A DNA stretch of 12,067 nucleotides. It comes from Cryomorphaceae bacterium. Its GTDB lineage: Bacteria > Bacteroidota > Bacteroidia > Flavobacteriales > BACL11. Shown here piece by piece: positions 7,562-12,067 of this stretch. The position numbers were made by a program, and so were the translations under genes. The stretch is taken from assembly GCA_949511925.1 (NCBI GenBank), contig CATEYX010000203.1, positions 1 through 12,067 of the forward strand, given 5' to 3'. The notes beneath the pieces were generated by a model that made no database searches, was not told the origin of the DNA, and was given only the letters and a program-made list of their open reading frames with translations. How positions within the stretch are numbered: the first letter of the stretch is position 1; each line of letters starts with the position of its first letter.

Positions 7562-8886
7562 TTAGAAAAATATTAGTTGTATTTTTACTATTATCTGTTT
7601 TTGTTTTATCGGGTAAAACAGCAACTGATACTGTTTTTTTTGATGGTGATATTTATGTAAAGCATATTGTTAATGCAGGAGAATCACTTAAATCAATAGC
7701 TAAGTTACATAAGGTTAAAACAGCTGATATTATTGATAATAATGAGATAGAAAAGCGTCTGTATTATAAACAATTATTATACATTCCTATTTTTTATAAT
7801 CAGCAAAAAAATAAGAGTAACTCTTATGATTTAATCATTCAAAAACAAATTAAAAATTCTTCAGAACTAAAAGATACTTCAGTGTTGAATATTGCTTTGT
7901 TAATGCCTTATTTTTTGGTAAAGAATGATACCATGTTTAATGATTTTGAGGATACTACAGGAATTCCAGATATTTATTATAAAGGTTCGGAGGTAGCTCT
8001 TTCTTTTCATGTTGGAGTGGAAATAGCACTTGATTCTTTAAGGAATAAAGGAAAGGATATCCGTTTACATACTTTTGATACTAACAAGGATACCTTAAAA
8101 GTTCATCAAATTGTGACTTCATTGGTTTTGGAAAATATGGATATTATTATTGGGCCTTTGTATGCTAATAATTTTAGGATTTTATGTGAGAAATATGGTG
8201 ATGATACCACTAAAATATTAATTTCTCCTCTTTCTAAAAACACTAGCAATGTAAAAAAATATAAAGCCGTTTATCAGCTTTCCCCTTCTTTTCAAGTGCA
8301 GGAAAATATCATTATGGATTATGTTTTAAAATACCATAAAAAAGATAGGGTTATTGTACTTAACGAAAAAGGCATTGAGGGAAAATCAGCTTATATTAAA
8401 AACTTATTTCTTCAGCAAGAAAAAGAAATAGAAACCTATACTGTAGAATATACTAAAGTAGATTCTATCCGTAAAATATTTACAGAAAAACAAGTTGTAA
8501 TTATTCCTTCAGAAAACAAAGCCTTTGTGAGTAAAATTCTTGGATCTATTGGAGGTTTGGACTCTACATCATTTGTTTTTGGTTTGTATGATTGGAAAAA
8601 ATATGATAATTTGGATATTCATAATTTAATGTTTTTAGATGTTAAGTTTCCCGACCCTTATAGCTTTAGTAAATCAAATAATCATGATATTTCTTTTGTT
8701 AATTTGTTTCAAAAAAAGTACAACACTAACCAAGCTAAATATACACATATTGCATATAATACTTTGATGCATTTTTGTTCTGATTTTTCTTTATTTAGAT
8801 TTAAGTCTTTAAAAGATGGAGGAAATATGAATACATATTCCCCCTTGCATCATTATTTTGATTATGAGTTAGTTCCCTTGAGATAG
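7552..8886 (+). CDS. Secreted LysM and periplasmic-binding-protein (type 1 fold) protein
   Basis: This encodes a 444-residue exported protein. Residues 1-24 form a signal peptide without a lipobox cysteine. A single LysM domain spans about 37-80: 'HIVNAGESLKSIAKLHKV' and then 'LYYKQLLYIPI', which would bind peptidoglycan. From about residue 108 ('VLNIALLMPYF') to the end the sequence reads as a type 1 periplasmic-binding fold of the branched-chain amino acid receptor kind. Examples are the alternating strands 'DIRLHTFDT', 'MDIIIGPLYANNF', 'ILISPLSKNT' and 'QVVIIPSENKAFV'. There are no transporter permease or ATPase genes nearby, so uptake is unlikely. A wall-bound sensor or regulator of cell-wall synthesis is one reading (inference). 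The start overlaps guaA by 10 nt in another frame, which suggests coupled translation. From memory, guaA followed by such a gene recurs in Bacteroidetes. Confidence 0.85.
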   Translation: MGIIRKILVVFLLLSVFVLSGKTATDTVFFDGDIYVKHIVNAGESLKSIAKLHKVKTADIIDNNEIEKRLYYKQLLYIPIFYNQQKNKSNSYDLIIQKQIKNSSELKDTSVLNIALLMPYFLVKNDTMFNDFEDTTGIPDIYYKGSEVALSFHVGVEIALDSLRNKGKDIRLHTFDTNKDTLKVHQIVTSLVLENMDIIIGPLYANNFRILCEKYGDDTTKILISPLSKNTSNVKKYKAVYQLSPSFQVQENIIMDYVLKYHKKDRVIVLNEKGIEGKSAYIKNLFLQQEKEIETYTVEYTKVDSIRKIFTEKQVVIIPSENKAFVSKILGSIGGLDSTSFVFGLYDWKKYDNLDIHNLMFLDVKFPDPYSFSKSNNHDISFVNLFQKKYNTNQAKYTHIAYNTLMHFCSDFSLFRFKSLKDGGNMNTYSPLHHYFDYELVPLR

Positions 8887-8912
8887 GTTATATAAACCTT
8901 TTATCTTTTCTC
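8885..8912 (+). terminator. Weak candidate intrinsic terminator after the LysM gene
   Basis: A perfect 5-bp stem (AGGTT 8885-8889 with AACCT 8895-8899) with a 5-nt loop begins at the LysM stop codon. It is followed by a T-rich tract (TTTATCTTTTCTC). The stem is short, but it is placed correctly at the end of a packed run and before a 101-nt gap, the largest in the window. Confidence 0.35.
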
Positions 8913-8936
8913 TCGTTAACATAGTATGGTTGATAA

Positions 8937-8964
8937 TTGAAGCTACTAGCACATTATAACTTAT
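8937..8964 (+). promoter_or_regulatory. Candidate promoter for the secreted repeat-protein cassette
   Basis: A TTG at 8937-8939 is followed after 17 nt by TAACTTAT (8957-8964), which matches six of eight positions of a TAnnTTTG -7 box, 23 nt before the ATG at 8988. The 8887-8987 gap holds no other gene or RNA structure I can support. The spacing fits Bacteroidetes promoters but the -7 box is imperfect, so this is tentative. Confidence 0.3.
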
Positions 8965-8987
8965 GTATTTAATCTCAAGTTTGTAAT

Positions 8988-10076
8988 ATGAAAAGAATTA
9001 TTAAAATATTACCTTTTTTCATTTGTGTTATTTTTTATACTAATTTAACAGCTCAATGTGTTGGTTCACAGTCTGCATCTATGTTACCTGCAGGTCCTTA
9101 TGTCCCAGGGCAAGTAGTTACAGTTACTTATACTCTAAGTAGTTTTACTCAGGTAAATAGTAATTGGATAATTGCTTTTGATATTGGCTATGGTAATGGA
9201 TGGTCTTCAATTTCTCCTGTTTCTGCTCCAGGAAATCCTGGAGGCTCATCAGGGTCTTGGATCTGGGACACTCAAAACACTTATCCAAGTGGATTAAATT
9301 ATGGCCCTGGTTATAGATTTCAGAATTCATCAAATGTTAATTGGGGAACTTCCTCTACAGGTTCTTTTACGTTTAGTTTTCAGTTAATAGTTGGTAATTC
9401 TTGTATACCTAAAGATTTAGCTATAGATTTAAGTGTTATTGGTGATTGTCAAACAGGAGGTTGGAATAATGGGTCTTGTTGCTCTATATTACCATATTCT
9501 GTTTATTCTGGAAATTCATTATTGACAAATCCGTCTGTCGTTGCAGGATTAGATCAAACAATTTGCAATGGAGGGAATCCTACAACTTTAGCAGCAGCTG
9601 GGAGTAGTAGTGGATCATATAGTTGGTCGCCAACTTCTGCTTTTACAAACCCAAATCAGCAAAATCCTAGTTTTAATTCAGTAGTAAATACAACTACAGT
9701 TTATACAGTAACCTTTACAGATGTAAATGGCTGTATTGCTAATGATAGTGTTACCATTACTGTTAATCCTATTCCCACGGTTACGCTTTTGACATCACCA
9801 AACCCCGCTTGTTTAGGAGATGATATTATTTTAACAGCATCAACATCTATTCCTGTAAACAGATATAGATTTCAATATAATACTGGAGGTGGTTGGGTGA
9901 ATATATCTGTGCCAGGTTTTGACATTATAAATCCAGTTACTTTTTCTAATATAACGACCACTACGCAGTTTCGGGTAAAAGTAAGAGAATATAATGGCTG
10001 TACAAACAGTAGTTGGTCATCAATAATAACGGTTCCTATGAATACGATAGTTACTCCGCCAATAAGTCACAACTAA
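8988..10076 (+). CDS. Secreted protein: unnamed N-terminal domain plus two PKD-like domains, PIxHN tail
   Basis: This encodes a 362-residue exported protein of unknown function. The signal peptide is residues 1-22 ('FYTNLTA', cut before Gln). Cys24 does not sit in a lipobox because the residue before it is Gln. Residues 24-175 form a domain I do not recognise, rich in Gly, Ser, Trp and Tyr, with 'FDIGYGNGW' (64-72), 'SGSWIWDT' (88-95), 'GPGYRFQN' (106-113) and five cysteines (24, 139, 154, 164, 165). Two PKD-like/Ig-like domains follow: about 184-259 (Cys193 and Cys249, 'VYTVTFTDVNGC') and 263-349 (Cys275 and Cys338, 'TTQFRVKVREYNGC'). The chain stops abruptly with 'TPPISHN', with no T9SS C-terminal domain. 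It is the first of three adjacent secreted genes. Surface location or T9SS export is inferred from its type. Confidence 0.8.
   Translation: MKRIIKILPFFICVIFYTNLTAQCVGSQSASMLPAGPYVPGQVVTVTYTLSSFTQVNSNWIIAFDIGYGNGWSSISPVSAPGNPGGSSGSWIWDTQNTYPSGLNYGPGYRFQNSSNVNWGTSSTGSFTFSFQLIVGNSCIPKDLAIDLSVIGDCQTGGWNNGSCCSILPYSVYSGNSLLTNPSVVAGLDQTICNGGNPTTLAAAGSSSGSYSWSPTSAFTNPNQQNPSFNSVVNTTTVYTVTFTDVNGCIANDSVTITVNPIPTVTLLTSPNPACLGDDIILTASTSIPVNRYRFQYNTGGGWVNISVPGFDIINPVTFSNITTTTQFRVKVREYNGCTNSSWSSIITVPMNTIVTPPISHN
10059..10073 (+). other. C-terminal PISHN tail, copy 1
   Basis: The last five codons before the stop of the first secreted protein encode Pro-Ile-Ser-His-Asn. They follow directly on the last strand of the second PKD-like domain through a Pro/Thr-rich linker. 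The next gene ends Pro-Ile-Phe-His-Asn. The two tails share four of five residues and the same exact distance from the stop. Confidence 0.6.
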
Positions 10077-10106
10077 ATTTAATTAATAATCAAAAACGTT
10101 AAGGTC

Positions 10107-11834
10107 ATGAAAACAAAAACTAAACAAAAAATTCTAAAAGTACTTGCTATATGCATATTATTTTTAAGCAATATCCATTTAATGGCTCAAACTTCTCAAA
10201 CGGTTACACAAACTGTATGTGCAAGCTCACCTGCTGAACCCTATTTGATTAATCCTCCTTCTGTTGGATCAATCTATCAATGGACATTAAGTGGAGGTGG
10301 TGTTATTAATCCTGTATCAACATCAAATTCTATTACAATTGATTGGGGGGCAATAGCTGGAGGTCCTCATACTTTAGAAGTGATAGAATCTAATGGAGGA
10401 TGTTATAGTACCTTAGTGACATTAGATATTACCATAGTTGATGGGCCTACAGCAACTGCAGGACCAAATAGTGATGTTTGTGTTGGAGATATTTATTCAT
10501 TATCTTCAGCTTCAGCTACAAATCAGGTGTCAGTACTATGGACTACTTCAGGTGATGGAACATTTACAAATGCGTCTTCACCTAATCCTGATTATACGCC
10601 AGGAACCAATGATATAGCTACAGGAACAGTAGATTTAACACTGACATCAACAGGTTCAGGCCCTGCCGGTTCTTCATGTTCTACTAATAGTTCAACTCTA
10701 ACTCTTACTATTCATCAGGTGCCTACAGCGAGTGCAGGATCAGATGATAATGTATGTGCAGGAAATAATTATACATTATCGGGGAGTTCAACTAATGGAG
10801 TAGGGGTTTGGACAACATCAGGAGATGGAACATTTACCAATACAACTTCTGCAAATAGTGATTATACTCCAGGTTCTACTGATATATTAAATTCAACTGT
10901 AATGTTAACATGGTTAGTAACAGGAACGGCGCCAATTTCTTTAGCTTGTATTAGTGCCAATAGTTCAATGACACTAACTATAGATGCTTCCCCGATAGCA
11001 ACTGCAGGACCAAATGGTGATGTTTGTGTTGGAGATATTTATTCATTATCTTCAGCTACAGCTAATAGTCAGGTGTCAGTACTATGGACTACTTCAGGTG
11101 ATGGAACATTTACAAATGCGTCTTTACTTAATCCTGATTATATACCAGGGACTAATGATATAGCTACAGGAACAGTAGATTTAATACTTACAGCTACTGG
11201 TTCTGCTCCAGCTGGTTCTGCTTGCGCTACAAATAGTTCTACTCTAAACCTTATTATTCATCCAGTTCCTACAGCGAGTGCAGGAACTAATGATAATGTA
11301 TGTGCAGGAAATAATTATACATTATCGGGAAGTTCAACTAATGGAACAGGGGCTTGGACAACTTCTGGAACTGGAACCTTTACAAATGTGTCTTCAGCTA
11401 CTAGTGATTATACTCCATCTCTTGGTGATATAACAGCTGGTACTGTATTGTTAGAGTGGTCAGTATCAGGAAGTGCTCCTAGTACTTTAGCTTGTAATAG
11501 TGCTACTAGTTCTATGACACTAACTATTATTCCTGGTCCAACAGCTTTTGCAGGACCAGCTGATAATATTTGTGATAATATTCCATATTCATTATCTTCA
11601 GCTGCAGCAACTAATCAGGTGTCAGTATTATGGACAGCACCATTAGGAGATGGAATATTTACAAATACTTCTTCGCTTAACCCTGACTACACTCCAGGAC
11701 CTGGTGATATTGCTTCAGGAACTGTAGATTTAACACTTACAGTAACTGGTAATTCTCCATGTTTACCTATTTCAAGTACAATGACATTAACGGTTATACC
11801 AAATCCAACCCCAGGGCCAATTTTTCATAACTAG
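10107..11834 (+). CDS. Secreted tandem-repeat adhesin-like protein, one PKD-like domain plus five Cys-paired repeats, PIxHN tail
   Basis: This encodes a 575-residue exported protein of unknown function. The signal peptide runs to Ala27, before Gln28 ('HLMAQ'). Residues about 32-111 form a PKD-like domain (Cys38 and Cys99, 'YQWTLSGGG', 'SITIDWG'). Five Ig-like repeats then begin at Pro114, Pro206, Pro296, Pro388 and Pro478. They share the pattern PTAxAG...VCxG...Y-x-L-S...W-T...GTFTN...DYTPG..DI..GTV.L...C...SS.TLTI. Repeats 1, 3 and 5 are the longer 'QVSVLW' type and repeats 2 and 4 a shorter type. Each repeat has exactly two cysteines 63-66 residues apart, suggesting one disulfide per domain after export. 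The protein ends 'PTPGPIFHN' with no T9SS sorting domain. It lies 30 nt after the first secreted gene and 6 nt before the third. An adhesin or surface fibre role is an inference. Confidence 0.82.
   Translation: MKTKTKQKILKVLAICILFLSNIHLMAQTSQTVTQTVCASSPAEPYLINPPSVGSIYQWTLSGGGVINPVSTSNSITIDWGAIAGGPHTLEVIESNGGCYSTLVTLDITIVDGPTATAGPNSDVCVGDIYSLSSASATNQVSVLWTTSGDGTFTNASSPNPDYTPGTNDIATGTVDLTLTSTGSGPAGSSCSTNSSTLTLTIHQVPTASAGSDDNVCAGNNYTLSGSSTNGVGVWTTSGDGTFTNTTSANSDYTPGSTDILNSTVMLTWLVTGTAPISLACISANSSMTLTIDASPIATAGPNGDVCVGDIYSLSSATANSQVSVLWTTSGDGTFTNASLLNPDYIPGTNDIATGTVDLILTATGSAPAGSACATNSSTLNLIIHPVPTASAGTNDNVCAGNNYTLSGSSTNGTGAWTTSGTGTFTNVSSATSDYTPSLGDITAGTVLLEWSVSGSAPSTLACNSATSSMTLTIIPGPTAFAGPADNICDNIPYSLSSAAATNQVSVLWTAPLGDGIFTNTSSLNPDYTPGPGDIASGTVDLTLTVTGNSPCLPISSTMTLTVIPNPTPGPIFHN
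10446..11537 (+). repeat. 546-bp direct duplication of an A-B repeat pair
   Basis: The A-B pair at 10446-10991 is repeated at 10992-11537 with a fixed offset of 546 bp and no net indel. Exact nucleotide matches include 56 nt (10523-10578 with 11069-11124) and 40 nt (10744-10783 with 11290-11329). Identity at this level, including synonymous positions, points to a recent in-frame duplication or gene conversion, not to ancient domain repetition. Confidence 0.9.
10446..11804 (+). repeat. Five tandem Ig-like coding repeats in A-B-A-B-A' order
   Basis: The repeat units start at 10446, 10722, 10992, 11268 and 11538, with lengths of 276, 270, 276, 270 and 267 bp. All are in frame. Type A units (1, 3, 5) contain 'QVSVLWT', and type B units (2, 4) contain 'NVCAGNNYTLSGSSTNG'. 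The fifth unit is the most diverged ('NICDNIPYSLSSA', 'TAPLGDGIF'). Confidence 0.9.
11817..11831 (+). other. C-terminal PIFHN tail, copy 2
   Basis: The last five codons of the repeat protein encode Pro-Ile-Phe-His-Asn. They come straight after 'NPTPG', which is the linker that starts every repeat in this protein, so the tail replaces the next repeat. It matches the PISHN end of the preceding gene. Confidence 0.6.
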
Positions 11835-11840
11835 AAATTA

Positions 11841-12067
11841 ATGCGTAAATTAGAAGTTATTATATTATTCCTTTTTGCATTTGCTACACAAGTGTTTGCA
11901 CAAAATACTGCACATTTGTGTATTGGGAATAATCGTAACTTTATAGTGCCTAATAATCCAACATCTGCTTATAATTGGCAAGTTAGTGACCCTAATTTAG
12001 CCACTATTGATTCTGGTAACGGAACACATCATATTTTAATTGACCTTAACAATATAGGTGTGTTTAA
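11841..12067 (+). CDS. Secreted PKD-like domain protein, 3' end cut off by the window edge
   Basis: An open frame starts at ATG 11841, 6 nt after the preceding stop, and runs off the right edge (75 complete codons). Residues 1-20 are a signal peptide ('MRKLEVIILFLFAFATQVFA', cut before Gln21). The visible mature part, 'LCIGNNRNFIVPNN' followed by 'AYNWQVSDPNLATIDSGNG' and 'HHILIDLNNIG', is the beginning of a PKD-like domain. It lines up with the N-terminal domain of the preceding protein (Cys, then Y-x-W-x-x-S, then I-x-I-D). Proteins opening this way in Bacteroidetes often end in a gliding-motility-associated (type B) T9SS sorting domain; whether this one does lies outside the window. Confidence 0.75.
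   Translation, partial: MRKLEVIILFLFAFATQVFAQNTAHLCIGNNRNFIVPNNPTSAYNWQVSDPNLATIDSGNGTHHILIDLNNIGVF

Noticed and set aside
9051..9059. Lipoprotein cleavage at Cys24 of the first secreted protein
   Set aside because: The residue before the cysteine is Gln, which does not fit a lipobox; ordinary signal-peptidase cleavage after Ala22 fits better.
10446..11804. Repeats as CRISPR or intergenic satellite
   Set aside because: The units are about 270 bp, in frame and protein-coding, with conserved codons and no spacer structure.

Overview
The window is 12 kb of AT-rich, almost fully coding DNA with every gene on the + strand. It suggests a Bacteroidota chromosome, most likely a Flavobacteriales-type organism. 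The evidence is: TATATTTG promoter boxes of the Bacteroidetes TAnnTTTG type; little sign of Shine-Dalgarno sequences; a DUF4199 membrane protein next to a family 2 glycosyltransferase; a bacillithiol BshC; a LysM plus periplasmic-binding-fold protein behind guaA; and a run of secreted PKD-like/Ig-like repeat proteins of the kind exported by the type IX secretion system (T9SS). The genus cannot be fixed from the sequence alone. I see no rRNA, tRNA, insertion sequence or CRISPR array.

Region 1 (85-2700) is a probable three-gene unit: a four-helix DUF4199 membrane protein, a membrane-anchored GT2 glycosyltransferase of the polyprenyl-phosphate sugar type, and a GT-B (GT4-like) glycosyltransferase. 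The GT4-like protein starts at TTG and lacks both glutamates of the usual EX7E motif. The pair probably acts on a lipid-linked or surface glycan.

Region 2 (2739-8886) is a tightly packed housekeeping run behind its own TATATTTG box: a secreted MORN-variant repeat protein, mnmA (tRNA 2-thiouridylase, 8-nt overlap), bshC (bacillithiol synthesis, TTG start 3 nt after mnmA), guaA (GMP synthase, 4 nt later), and a secreted LysM/periplasmic-binding-fold protein overlapping guaA by 10 nt. The spacing suggests co-transcription and, at the overlaps, translational coupling. A weak hairpin followed by a T-rich tract ends the unit.

Region 3 (8988 to the right edge) is the accessory part. It encodes three consecutive secreted proteins with signal peptides ending in Ala-Gln, 30 and 6 nt apart. 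The first has an undescribed aromatic/Gly/Ser-rich N-terminal domain followed by two PKD-like domains. The second has one PKD-like domain and five cysteine-paired repeats arranged A-B-A-B-A', with an exact 546-bp (182-codon) dyad period. The third is cut off by the window edge and starts with a PKD-like domain resembling the N-terminus of the second. The first two end in the same short tail, Pro-Ile-x-His-Asn-stop, in place of a recognisable T9SS C-terminal sorting domain. I regard that shared tail and the three-gene secreted cassette as the best candidate for something undescribed here.
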